Both the position numbers and the translations under genes were made by a program. From Terriglobia bacterium (GTDB taxonomy: Bacteria; Acidobacteriota; Terriglobia; Terriglobales; Acidobacteriaceae): 64,000 nt of DNA. Shown in pieces: positions 35,535-42,858 of the stretch; position 1 is the stretch's first letter, and each line of letters opens with the position of its first letter. The stretch covers positions 1 through 64,000 of the forward strand of contig JAIQEY010000023.1 of NCBI GenBank assembly GCA_020073565.1, written 5' to 3'. Below the pieces are notes generated by a model. The model was not told the origin of the DNA. It saw nothing but the letters and a program-made list of their open reading frames with translations, and searched no databases.

Positions 35535-35919
35535 ATGAAGAAGACGGAAGACCGTCGCCTGATTCGCCTCTCCAAAATCTGCCTGGCCCTTCCCGAGGCC
35601 ACGCGCTGGTACGACGGTCACCAGCGCCGGCTTCCTGATTCGAAAAAAGACGTTCGCCTATTTCCTCAACGACCATCACGGAGACGGTATCGTCGCCGTC
35701 ACCGGCAAGGTTCTGCCCGGAGACAACACGGCGCTCGCCGACGCGCAGCCCCGCAGATTCTTTCTGCCCGCCTATCTAGCATCGAAAGGATGGGTCGCAC
35801 TCCGCCTGGACATCGGTGAAATCGACTGGTACGAGGTCTCCGAACTAGTCCGTGGCAGCTACCAACTCATCGCGCCCAAGCGCCTGGCCGCGCTCGTGGA
35901 CGATGAGGGGCCGCACTAA
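35535..35919 (+). pseudogene. MmcQ/YjbR-family gene with a frameshift
   Basis: The first 30 codons (LIRLSKICLALPEATRWYDGH) and the later frame starting AGFLIRKKTFAYFLNDHHGD and running to the TAA at 35917 belong to one MmcQ/YjbR-like protein of about 127 residues. The two parts are in different frames. Removing one base near 35626, in the run GGTCACCAGCGCC, restores G-H-x-A-G-F and a full-length protein that keeps the family's PRRFFLPAYL and APKRLAAL phrases. This is either a recent one-base insertion in the genome or a sequencing/assembly error. The family has a double-wing DNA-binding fold, and its role is unknown. Confidence 0.8.
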
Positions 35920-36029
35920 ACCTTGCCGAAGATGTTACAAATATAAGGGTGTGGGGCACCGCGATCCGTTCGCCGCACTGAATCTTTGTGGCTACCCCTG
36001 ACATCTTGTAATCCCTTGGAGGAAAACTG

Positions 36030-36647
36030 ATGGCCCACGAACTACCCCCCTTGCCGTATGACTATACGGCGCTCGAACCCACCATCGACGAGAAAACGAT
36101 GCATCTGCATCACGACATGCATCACGCCGCCTACGTCAAGAATCTGAACGCGGCGCTCGACAAACATCCTGAGTTGCACAAGAAAAGCGCGGAAGACCTT
36201 ATTCGCGACCTGAACGCCGTGCCCGAAGACATCCGTACCGCGGTCCGCAACAATGGTGGCGGCCACGTCAACCACTCTATGTTCTGGAACATCATGAAGC
36301 CCAACGGCGGAGGCGATCCCACCGGCCCCATCGCCGACGTAGTCAAGAAGACTTTCGGCGACTTCAAGACTTTTCAGGAAAAGTTTAATGCCGCCGGGGT
36401 AGGCCAATTTGGCAGCGGATGGGTGTGGCTGGCAGGCGACTCAAAGGGCGAAGTAAAAGTCTTCTCCACCCCCAATCAGGACAACCCGCTCTCGCAGGGC
36501 CTCTATCCGATCTTCGGCAACGATGTTTGGGAGCACGCCTACTATCTCAAGTACAACAATCGCCGCCCCGAGTATCTGCAGGCATGGTGGAACGTAGTCA
36601 ACTGGGACGAAATCAACAAGCGCTACCAGTCGTCGCTAAAAAAGTAG
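36030..36647 (+). CDS. Superoxide dismutase, Mn/Fe family
   Basis: A 205-residue cytoplasmic enzyme with TTGGAGGAAAA before the ATG. The metal ligands are His in [11 protein letters not shown], His in [10 protein letters not shown], and Asp and His in [19 protein letters not shown] and [19 protein letters not shown] (19 residues) resemble Mn-type enzymes more than the Fe-type, but metal choice cannot be decided from sequence alone. There is no signal peptide. A short dyad, AAGATGT (35930s) and ACATCTT (about 36000), in the leader could be an operator; this is weak. Confidence 0.94.
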   Translation: MAHELPPLPYDYTALEPTIDEKTMHLHHDMHHAAYVKNLNAALDKHPELHKKSAEDLIRDLNAVPEDIRTAVRNNGGGHVNHSMFWNIMKPNGGGDPTGPIADVVKKTFGDFKTFQEKFNAAGVGQFGSGWVWLAGDSKGEVKVFSTPNQDNPLSQGLYPIFGNDVWEHAYYLKYNNRRPEYLQAWWNVVNWDEINKRYQSSLKK

Positions 36648-36711
36648 CCCGAGTGTGTGTGTGGCGGCATTCCCTTCGACTTCGCTCAGGGCAGGCTCTG
36701 CCCGCCCCAGT

Positions 36712-36736
36712 GTGGCGCGGACACTCTTGTCCGCGC
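36712..36736. repeat. GTGGCG-type hairpin, near-identical to the one at 29341
   Basis: GCGCGGACA (36715-36723), CTCT, TGTCCGCGC (36728-36736), preceded by GTG where the other copy has GTA. Just upstream is a second common phrase, CCTTCGACTTCGCTCAGGGC, a variant of which is near 48262. Confidence 0.75.
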
Positions 36737-36899
36737 GCCCTGTCCCAATCGATACGGTCGCGGGGCATTCACAGAGTCGTCTGAAAGAAGGTTAGACGGA
36801 GCGCGAATGCCCAACCCGGCTGCCTACCCGTCGGTCTTTTGCCCCAGAGCGTAAGATAAAGAATAGGTCGTTCACCATCTCGCCCGTTGGGAGGTTGCG

Positions 36900-37340
36900 A
36901 TGCGCGAGCCAACGCTTGCTCTCACAGTTTTCCTCCTGATTTCATTTTTTGTGGTTGCGCAAGCCACCAAGCCCACTCCCAGGACGGCCTACTCCCCGGT
37001 TCCCGTCACAGCCGCCCGCGAGCCCAATCCGGTGAAGTCCACTCCGGAGTCCATCGCCCAAGGAAAGAAGATCTACGGCTACGACTGCGCTCAGTGTCAC
37101 GGCACCGCCGGCGACGGAAAAACCGAGGTTGCCAAGGAGTTGAAGATCCCCGACCTTAGCGATCCCGCTGTTCTCAAAGACCGCACCGACGGCGCGCTCT
37201 TCTACATCCTCAAGAATGGCCATGGCAACATGCCGCGAGAAGGCGATCGCGTTAAGCCCGAGCAACTGTGGGATTTGGTCAACTATGTCCGATCGCTGGC
37301 AAGGAAGCCACCTTCTGCCGAGCCGAAGGTGTCCAACTAG
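36900..37340 (+). CDS. Monoheme c-type cytochrome, periplasmic
   Basis: A 146-residue protein with GGGAGG before the ATG. The signal peptide (residues 1-23) ends VVAQA. One class I cytochrome c domain (about 50-135) has the heme motif CAQCHGTAGDG and a Met ligand in HGNMPREGD. A basic/Pro tail closes it. It stands alone, so its partners cannot be named. It could feed the aa3 oxidase encoded at 15-23 kb. Confidence 0.88.
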   Translation: MREPTLALTVFLLISFFVVAQATKPTPRTAYSPVPVTAAREPNPVKSTPESIAQGKKIYGYDCAQCHGTAGDGKTEVAKELKIPDLSDPAVLKDRTDGALFYILKNGHGNMPREGDRVKPEQLWDLVNYVRSLARKPPSAEPKVSN

Positions 37341-37360
37341 ACCTGATCACAACGGAACCA

Positions 37361-38113
37361 TCAGCTTCCAAAGAACTCTCGGATCTGCGGCCAATACTTG
37401 CGAACAATCAAATCTGTGCTCAAGTGCCCGCCACGCCGAAACAATTTCAATCTCACTCCCGTGACCTTCGCAAATTGCTTGACCGATCGGTACGGAACGA
37501 ATGGATCATCCTGGGCATGAAACATCATGACTTTCGACGCAGTAACTCCCCCCGCATGATATGCGGGGTTATAAAACTTTCCGCCATGCAGTTTCTTCCA
37601 ATTTCGATCGGACAGCCGATATCCGTTCCCAAAAGCTTCCCGAATATATGCGGAGTAACTGGCGTTCGAAGTCTCCGCCTTCTCGGAACGCGGAAGAATC
37701 GTCCAATCCACCACTGGGCAATTGGCAATCACTTTCTTAACCCGCGGGTCGAGTGAGGAAAGAATCGCCGCTGCCCCGCCAAAACTGCCCCCGATCACAA
37801 ACAGTTCATCCGCCGCCACGCGAAATCGCCGTCCAAACGCAAGTTCTCTGAACTCGTTCGACAGTCCGCCAATCACGTCCAGAATATCCTCGTGCGGCGA
37901 TCGTTCCAGGAACTCCCCGCCACTCTCCCAAGCTCCCCGATAGCGCGGATAAAACACCCAGTATCCCTTCCCGGAGAGAAATGTTGCTAGCGGCTGTTTA
38001 CGCGGGATCGAAGGCATCCCATCGCACAAGATGATCGTCTTTTGAATCTTCCCCGGTCGCACCGGAGGCAGGAATTCGGTAGCAATGTCGCGGTTGAATC
38101 TTGTCCTGAACAT
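37361..38113 (-). CDS. Alpha/beta hydrolase, prolyl-oligopeptidase-like
   Basis: A 250-residue protein with no signal peptide. The catalytic triad is visible: Ser in the nucleophile elbow GGSFGGAAA, Asp in FHAQDDPFVPY and His in RRGGHLSTD. An oxyanion-hole strand, TIILCDGMPSI, is near residue 26. It fits the alpha/beta hydrolase peptidase_S9-like group, and its substrate is unknown. It is convergent with the cytochrome c gene, with only 20 nt between the stops. Confidence 0.85.
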   Translation of the reverse strand: MFRTRFNRDIATEFLPPVRPGKIQKTIILCDGMPSIPRKQPLATFLSGKGYWVFYPRYRGAWESGGEFLERSPHEDILDVIGGLSNEFRELAFGRRFRVAADELFVIGGSFGGAAAILSSLDPRVKKVIANCPVVDWTILPRSEKAETSNASYSAYIREAFGNGYRLSDRNWKKLHGGKFYNPAYHAGGVTASKVMMFHAQDDPFVPYRSVKQFAKVTGVRLKLFRRGGHLSTDLIVRKYWPQIREFFGS

Positions 38114-38185
38114 AGAGTTGCGCAGTCCCTGGCGTGATCGCCACTGTTCGCGCTTTTTCTGTACCCCGTGTCTCCCTGTCTCCTA

Positions 38186-38635
38186 TCACTCGCCCGCCGA
38201 GTGATCGTGCACGATCCTCCAGCCCTCCGGAAATTTGCGGAAGACGAGCGTAAACAGCCCATGCGGCGTTTTCCCGTCCGACATCGTCAGATGAAACTCG
38301 CCGCGCACGAACGCCGCCCCTGGCCCCAGCATCTCGATGCGCAGATTCGCAAATTCCAGCTTCCCCATCTCGTGCCCGGCGCTCTGATAGCTCTTCTTGT
38401 ACCGATCAAGCGCCGCCAGCCATCCTTTCGCCTCGTGTGCTCCCGAGAAAAAAGTCAGCTCCGGCGAATTCCAATATCCCGCCATGAATCCTTCCAAATC
38501 CTGTCGGTTCCAGGCCGCCTGCTGCTCCTCGATCACCTTTCGAATCGCCGGCGAGGCAGAATCACCCGCCTCCTGACCAAAGCTGCAGACGGTAATGGCC
38601 ACCACCGTACCCAATAGGAAAGCCGAGACGCGCAT
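38186..38635 (-). CDS. Secreted NTF2/SnoaL-like protein (DUF4440 type)
   Basis: A 149-residue protein with a signal peptide ending VCSFGQ. The rest matches the small cone-shaped NTF2-like fold of YybH/DUF4440 proteins: AIRKVIEEQQAAWNRQDLEG, then YWNSPELTFFSG, GAAFVRGEFHL and the closing FRKFPEGWRIVHDHS. No catalytic residues are assigned. It precedes the hydrolase gene on the same strand by 72 nt and could be co-transcribed with it. Confidence 0.8.
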   Translation of the reverse strand: MRVSAFLLGTVVAITVCSFGQEAGDSASPAIRKVIEEQQAAWNRQDLEGFMAGYWNSPELTFFSGAHEAKGWLAALDRYKKSYQSAGHEMGKLEFANLRIEMLGPGAAFVRGEFHLTMSDGKTPHGLFTLVFRKFPEGWRIVHDHSAGE

Positions 38636-38844
38636 TGACCCCTCCCAGGCAATCAGTTTCGCATGAGTGATGGTTTTAGCGGGCGATGAAGAGACGATGT
38701 CGAACGGAGAGAGCAGGGGTGGGCTTGAAAGTTTGCCGCGAAAGAGTTCGAAAAGGTGACGGTACGAATTCCTTACCGCGAGGGTTTAGCCGTGAGCCTT
38801 CGGTGGGACGCCCGCGAAGGCGATTATTGGCAGCAGCGGCGCTG

Positions 38845-39330
38845 CTACGCCCTGCTTTTCTTCGCGGACGCGCTCGCCGCTTTAGCCTTCTCAGCCTGCC
38901 ACGGGCGCTTAGGCCGCTCGACATCCGGCTTGTCGCGATCCTTGATGCGGTCGTACTGATACGACTCGCTCACTGTCCCCAGCGACTCGTTGTACAGACT
39001 GGGCAGCGCGAGCGCTTCCTTCATCTCTTCGGCGAACTGGTGCAGCGCTTTCAGGTGATCGGCGGTCGCGGGCACTTCCGTCTTCGCGGTCTTCAGGAAT
39101 TGCTGGTAGCCGCGGTTCACGAGCTTCGAGATCTCGCTTCCGATCAGGTAGCCCGGATAGGCAAAAATCTTCACGCCGCCGTCCTCGGCCTTCTGGATCG
39201 CGGCTGAGCAATAGTACTTTTTTAGAAACACGCGTGCCTGCGTGCCGGGTGCTTCAATCAGGTCAAATCCGTGGTCGCGCAGCCAGTTGACTGCGTCTTC
39301 GTATGAGCGTTGTTCTACGTTCGTTGCCAT
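38845..39330 (-). CDS. Conserved protein of unknown function
   Basis: A 161-residue cytoplasmic protein with no signal peptide. It starts SYEDAVNWLRDHGFDLIEAP and contains KIFAYPGYLIGSEISKLVNRG, a helical middle and a Lys/Ala-rich basic tail (AEKAKAASASAKKSRA). I recognise it as recurring in Acidobacteria but know no function. It is divergent from cysM, with an AT-rich promoter-like region between. Confidence 0.7.
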   Translation of the reverse strand: MATNVEQRSYEDAVNWLRDHGFDLIEAPGTQARVFLKKYYCSAAIQKAEDGGVKIFAYPGYLIGSEISKLVNRGYQQFLKTAKTEVPATADHLKALHQFAEEMKEALALPSLYNESLGTVSESYQYDRIKDRDKPDVERPKRPWQAEKAKAASASAKKSRA

Positions 39331-39416
39331 TGTGTGAACTCAATTCCGGTTTCTTCAGGTTAGATGCGGGGTAGCCGCGCCTCGGATTACTTGTAGTTTC
39401 CTGGAACCGAAACTCC

Positions 39417-39447
39417 TTGCTATGAATCTAAACAACGATAGTATAGA
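39417..39447 (+). promoter_or_regulatory. Candidate sigma-70-like promoter for cysM
   Basis: An AT-rich island in a GC-rich setting. TTGCTA (39417-39422) is followed after 16-19 nt by TAGTAT or TATAGA (39439-39447), 57 nt before the cysM ATG. The match is moderate, and promoter consensus in this phylum is uncertain. Confidence 0.35.
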
Positions 39448-39503
39448 TATACCTTTTTGGGGTTGCGGGCACATTACTCTAGTCATTAGGTCCTACATTC
39501 CGC

Positions 39504-40484
39504 ATGGCCGCAAATTCTAATCCGTTCCCTCGGCAGGCGCATGCGCGCACCGATCAGGCCACACCTCGGCCTGCGGGAGAAGCCCTCCTCGATCGCATTG
39601 GCAACACACCGCTGCTGCCTCTCGACGCGCTCACCCGCGATCTTTCCACCATCCACCTTCTGGGAAAGGCCGAGTGGTACAACCCCGGCGGATCCATCAA
39701 GGACCGTGCCGCCGCCAGCATCATTACCGAAGCGCGCCGCACGGGCAAGCTCGCACCCGGAAAGATTCTGCTCGATTCCACCAGCGGCAATACGGGCATT
39801 GCCTACGCCATGCTCGGCGCCGCTCTTGGATTCCCAGTCACGCTGTGCGTGCCCGAAAATGTTTCCCCGGAGCGAAAGCGCATTCTACAGGCATACGGCG
39901 CAAATATCATCTACACCGACCCGGGCGAAGGTTCCGATGGCGCCATCAAGATCGCGCGGCAACTCGCCGCGAACCATCCTGATCTTTACTTCTACGCCGA
40001 CCAGTACTCAAACGAGGCGAACTGGAGAGCGCACTACCGGTCCACCGCCAATGAAATCTGGGAGCAAACCAAAGGCCGTATTACCCACTTCGTCTCCATT
40101 CTCGGAACTACCGGAACCTTTGTCGGCACCACGCGGCGGCTGAAAGAGTTGAACCCGCACATCCACTGCATCTCGCTTCAACCCGATGCTGCTTTCCACG
40201 GGATTGAGGGAGCCAAACATCTGCCTTCGGCAATCGTGCCACACATCTACGATGCTTCGCTCGCCGATGCAAATCTGGAGATCTCGACCGAAGCGGCACA
40301 CGAGATGGCAAGACGCCTGGCCCGGGAACAGGGACTGCTCGTCGGAGTCTCCTCGGCCGCCGCCGTGGTCGGCAGCCTGCAAGTCGCCGAATGCCTCAAG
40401 AAAAATCAGCCTGCGACGATTGTGACCATCCTGTGCGATTCGGGCGACAAGTATTTGAGTGAGAGATTTTGGGACGAGGGCTAA
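39504..40484 (+). CDS. cysM: Cysteine synthase, CysM type
   Basis: A 326-residue PLP enzyme. The Schiff-base lysine is in NPGGSIKDRAA, the substrate loop is TSGNTGIAYA, and the phosphate-binding loop is LGTTGT. The tail is CDSGDKYLSERFW. Phrases such as EGSDGAIKIARQLA and ITHFVSILGTTGT are closer to Mycobacterium tuberculosis CysM than to CysK. That enzyme uses O-phosphoserine and the thiocarboxylated carrier CysO. The same neighbourhood encodes the Mec protease, a CysO-like carrier and its activator, which supports this. The N-terminus is about 25 residues longer than usual. Confidence 0.85.
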   Translation: MAANSNPFPRQAHARTDQATPRPAGEALLDRIGNTPLLPLDALTRDLSTIHLLGKAEWYNPGGSIKDRAAASIITEARRTGKLAPGKILLDSTSGNTGIAYAMLGAALGFPVTLCVPENVSPERKRILQAYGANIIYTDPGEGSDGAIKIARQLAANHPDLYFYADQYSNEANWRAHYRSTANEIWEQTKGRITHFVSILGTTGTFVGTTRRLKELNPHIHCISLQPDAAFHGIEGAKHLPSAIVPHIYDASLADANLEISTEAAHEMARRLAREQGLLVGVSSAAAVVGSLQVAECLKKNQPATIVTILCDSGDKYLSERFWDEG

Positions 40485-40492
40485 GATCAAAC

Positions 40493-40625
40493 TCACCACA
40501 GAGACACAGACAAGACTGTTCAATACTTTTGATTTGTTTTTCTTGATTTCCTCTGTGACTCTGTGACTCTGTGACTCTGTGACTCTGTGACTCTGTGACT
40601 CTGTGTCTCTGTGTCTCTGTGGTGA
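40493..40625. repeat. Octamer array (CTGTGACT x6 plus variants) with inverted partner
   Basis: The right part (40553-40624) is nine 8-mers in perfect register: CTGTGACT six times, CTGTGTCT twice, CTGTGGTG once. The left part (40494-40509) is CACCACAG and AGACACAG, the exact complements of the last units. This gives an 18-bp stem (40493-40510 with 40608-40625). It lies between cysM (8 nt after its stop) and mec (14 nt before its ATG). It uses the same word as 23618-23704. Confidence 0.9.
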
Positions 40626-40639
40626 AATAGCGCTTTCTC

Positions 40640-41086
40640 ATGCTCACGCTGTCTCAATCTGCCTACGACTCCCTTCGTCAGCACGGCGAAGAAACCTATC
40701 CCTACGAGTGCTGCGGCGTGCTGCTGGGGCTCTTCGAGGAAGACGGCACAAAGATCGTAACCAGCGTCGCGCGCTGCGGAAACACGCGCGAGGACTCGCC
40801 GCACAACCGCTACAACATCGATCCCAGGGAACTCATCCGTATCCAGCGCGAAGGCCGCGAGCGAGGAGAGGATATCGTTGGCTTCTACCATTCTCATCCC
40901 GACCATCCCGCCCAGTGGTCGCCGACCGACTTGGCCGAAGCGCACTGGATCGGCTGCTCATACGTGATCACGAGCGTACAGAAGGGCAAGGCTGCGGTGA
41001 CAAATTCGTTCGAACTAACGGGCAGCGACGAGGCCGACAAGAAATTCGTAAGCGAGCCAACGCACCTAACCCGACCGTGGGCTTAA
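40640..41086 (+). CDS. mec: JAMM-family CysO-cysteine peptidase
   Basis: A 148-residue Zn-dependent JAMM/MPN+ protease. The catalytic Glu is in YPYECCGVLLG, and the zinc motif is FYHSHPDHPAQWSPTD (HxHx-S-x2-D). In M. tuberculosis, Mec releases cysteine from the CysO-Cys adduct. Here the neighbouring CysO ends in Gly-Gly-Cys, a fitting substrate. Its TAA overlaps the TAA of the convergent phosphatase gene by two bases. Confidence 0.85.
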   Translation: MLTLSQSAYDSLRQHGEETYPYECCGVLLGLFEEDGTKIVTSVARCGNTREDSPHNRYNIDPRELIRIQREGRERGEDIVGFYHSHPDHPAQWSPTDLAEAHWIGCSYVITSVQKGKAAVTNSFELTGSDEADKKFVSEPTHLTRPWA

Positions 41087-41871
41087 TCCAGCACCTTCAG
41101 CACGATCGCAGTGATGTCGTCGTCCGGCGCGCTGCCATCGGAAAAGGCCAGCTGGCGGTCGAAAACGAAGTCCACGGACTCGGTGGCCGATTTGCATTGG
41201 CATTGTGCCCAAACATTCTCCATTTGGGCAGTCCAGAACTCGACTCCCTCCCGGTTGCGCAATTCATGGAGACCGTCGGTCGCGAACAGAACGCAGTCTC
41301 CCGGGCTGAGTTGCACGACGTGCCGTTCGTAAGTGGCGCCGGGGAACATACCCGAGGGGAATCCACCCTCGCCTAACGTCTGACACGTAGTCCCAGAGAT
41401 CAAGAGGGGGCGGGGCATTCCGGCATTGGAGAAGATGAGTTCTCGCGTGTCGGGATCGAACAGAGCGTACAACGTCGAGCAAAACCGGCCCCGGATAGGG
41501 CGCTGCACGAGGCGCTCGTTCAATAGTCCGAGAACATGCGCGGTATCCGTCCCCGTCTTGTGAATCCCGCGGAGGGTCCCCATCACGAGCGCGCCATACA
41601 TGGCCGCGGGTAACCCCTTGCCGACCACGTCCCCGAGGTAGATACCGATGAAACCGTCGGGCAAACGGAAGAAGTCCGCAAAGTCGCCCGCCACGTCAGA
41701 GAAGGGGATGAAGCGGAATGCGATCTCGACGCATTCGTGGGAGAGTCCCCGGGTGGGCACCAATGACGCCTGGATGAGTTTTGCTTCCCGTGCTTGATCG
41801 TCGCAAACGCGACCACACGGGAACTGCTCCTTCAACGACTCCGACTTCGCTTCGCGATTCACTCCAGACAA
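41083..41871 (-). CDS. RsbU/SpoIIE-type PP2C protein phosphatase
   Basis: A 262-residue protein. A short helical lead (DDQAREAKLIQASLVP) is followed by the PPM-type phosphatase fold. Its metal-binding Asp residues are in DVAGDFADFF, YLGDVVGKGLPAAMYGA, FATDGLHELRN and APDDDITAIVLKV. Members dephosphorylate anti-sigma-factor antagonists in partner-switching stress or signalling pathways. No sensor domain is fused and no anti-sigma partner is nearby. Its stop overlaps the mec stop from the opposite strand. Confidence 0.88.
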   Translation of the reverse strand: MSGVNREAKSESLKEQFPCGRVCDDQAREAKLIQASLVPTRGLSHECVEIAFRFIPFSDVAGDFADFFRLPDGFIGIYLGDVVGKGLPAAMYGALVMGTLRGIHKTGTDTAHVLGLLNERLVQRPIRGRFCSTLYALFDPDTRELIFSNAGMPRPLLISGTTCQTLGEGGFPSGMFPGATYERHVVQLSPGDCVLFATDGLHELRNREGVEFWTAQMENVWAQCQCKSATESVDFVFDRQLAFSDGSAPDDDITAIVLKVLD

Positions 41872-41920
41872 GGGCGACCACCGTTCTAAATGGATAGATC
41901 GGCAGGCCGCTGGTTTTGCT

Positions 41921-42388
41921 TTATTGGCCGAAGTAATTCCGTACTCTCGCCCGCGTCATGTAGAGCAACAGCAAGCCGGCGATCGCCACTCCGATGGCTC
42001 CTTTGAGCCGATCTCCCATCACGCCGTTGATCAGATCGCCGGTCGCGTTGATGCTGACGATCGTCACCCCAAGCACCCACCCCCAGTAATTTCGCCGGAA
42101 CCACCCGACCGCCGCCAACCCGAGCGCCACAGAGAGAGCGGCGAAAAGCAGCACTGCACCTCTGCCCAGCAGAATCAGCCCAGCGTGTCCCCGCTGGTTC
42201 AGCGCCCACAGCAGGTCCAGAATTGTTCCCGGCGTCAGGAGCGTGACGGCGGCGTACGCGGCCATGGTTGCGCCGAACACGAAGAATGCACCAATGGGTA
42301 CGAAGCCACGGGGGCGGATCGGTTCGTCAGGCTCCACTTTCCTCTCCTCAAAAGGCAGTTTGACACGGCCTCGCGGGCCATCCCGCAT
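41921..42388 (-). CDS. Multi-pass membrane protein of unknown function
   Basis: A 155-residue protein with a charged N-terminus (residues 1-27) and four hydrophobic helices: about 30-55, 70-95, 99-122 and 128-145. It ends with a basic ARVRNYFGQ. No family is recognised. It reads in the same direction as the phosphatase gene downstream (gap 49 nt) and could share its transcript. Confidence 0.6.
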   Translation of the reverse strand: MRDGPRGRVKLPFEERKVEPDEPIRPRGFVPIGAFFVFGATMAAYAAVTLLTPGTILDLLWALNQRGHAGLILLGRGAVLLFAALSVALGLAAVGWFRRNYWGWVLGVTIVSINATGDLINGVMGDRLKGAIGVAIAGLLLLYMTRARVRNYFGQ

Positions 42389-42458
42389 CTATCGAAAAAA
42401 TCGATCTGACCGATCGGAGTTGCTGAATCTTCACGCGATACCTTAGCATCTTGTTGGT

Positions 42459-42734
42459 ATGCCCCAGATTCAAATACCCTCACCCCTTCGGCAGTATGCA
42501 GGTAAGCAGGCCTCCGTCAATGTGCCGGCCGCATCGGTCGGCGAAGCGCTCAAGAACCTGGTTGCGCAGCATCCTGACCTGAAGCGTCATCTCTATACTG
42601 ACGACGGCAAACTGCGTGCCTTTGTGAATGTCTACGTCAACGACGAAGACATGCGCTACCTGCAAAAAGAAGCCACTGCGCTCAACGACGGTGATACCAT
42701 TTCAATCGTTCCGTCGATTGCCGGCGGCTGCTGA
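42459..42734 (+). CDS. cysO: CysO/MoaD/ThiS-like sulfur carrier protein ending Gly-Gly-Cys
   Basis: A 91-residue ubiquitin-fold protein: IPSPLRQYAGKQASVNVPA, VNVYVNDEDMRYLQ, then GDTISIVPSIAGGC at the end. Mature sulfur carriers end in Gly-Gly, which is adenylated and thiocarboxylated. This one has a single extra Cys. Removing it, most simply with the JAMM protease encoded upstream, would expose Gly-Gly. The extra Cys also makes the primary product identical to the CysO-cysteine adduct of the pathway. The MoeB-like activator follows 124 nt later. MoaD for molybdopterin is a less likely alternative. Confidence 0.85.
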   Translation: MPQIQIPSPLRQYAGKQASVNVPAASVGEALKNLVAQHPDLKRHLYTDDGKLRAFVNVYVNDEDMRYLQKEATALNDGDTISIVPSIAGGC

Positions 42735-42858
42735 ACTATGATTTTCTGATGATGACCTGCGGACCAACACATCGCCGAATGTCCCGCCCCAAGCGCTGTT
42801 GCCGCCGCTGCCGGTAGTTCGCCTTCGATCCGATTACAATTGAACAAAAGAGGACCCC

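Noticed and set aside
39504-40484. Calling the cysteine synthase CysK.
   Set aside because: Motifs and the mec/cysO/moeB-like neighbourhood fit the CysM type better.
40553-40624. Nine tandem octamers, considered as a CRISPR or minisatellite.
   Set aside because: Units are contiguous with no spacers and no cas genes are present; it is one arm of a palindromic array.
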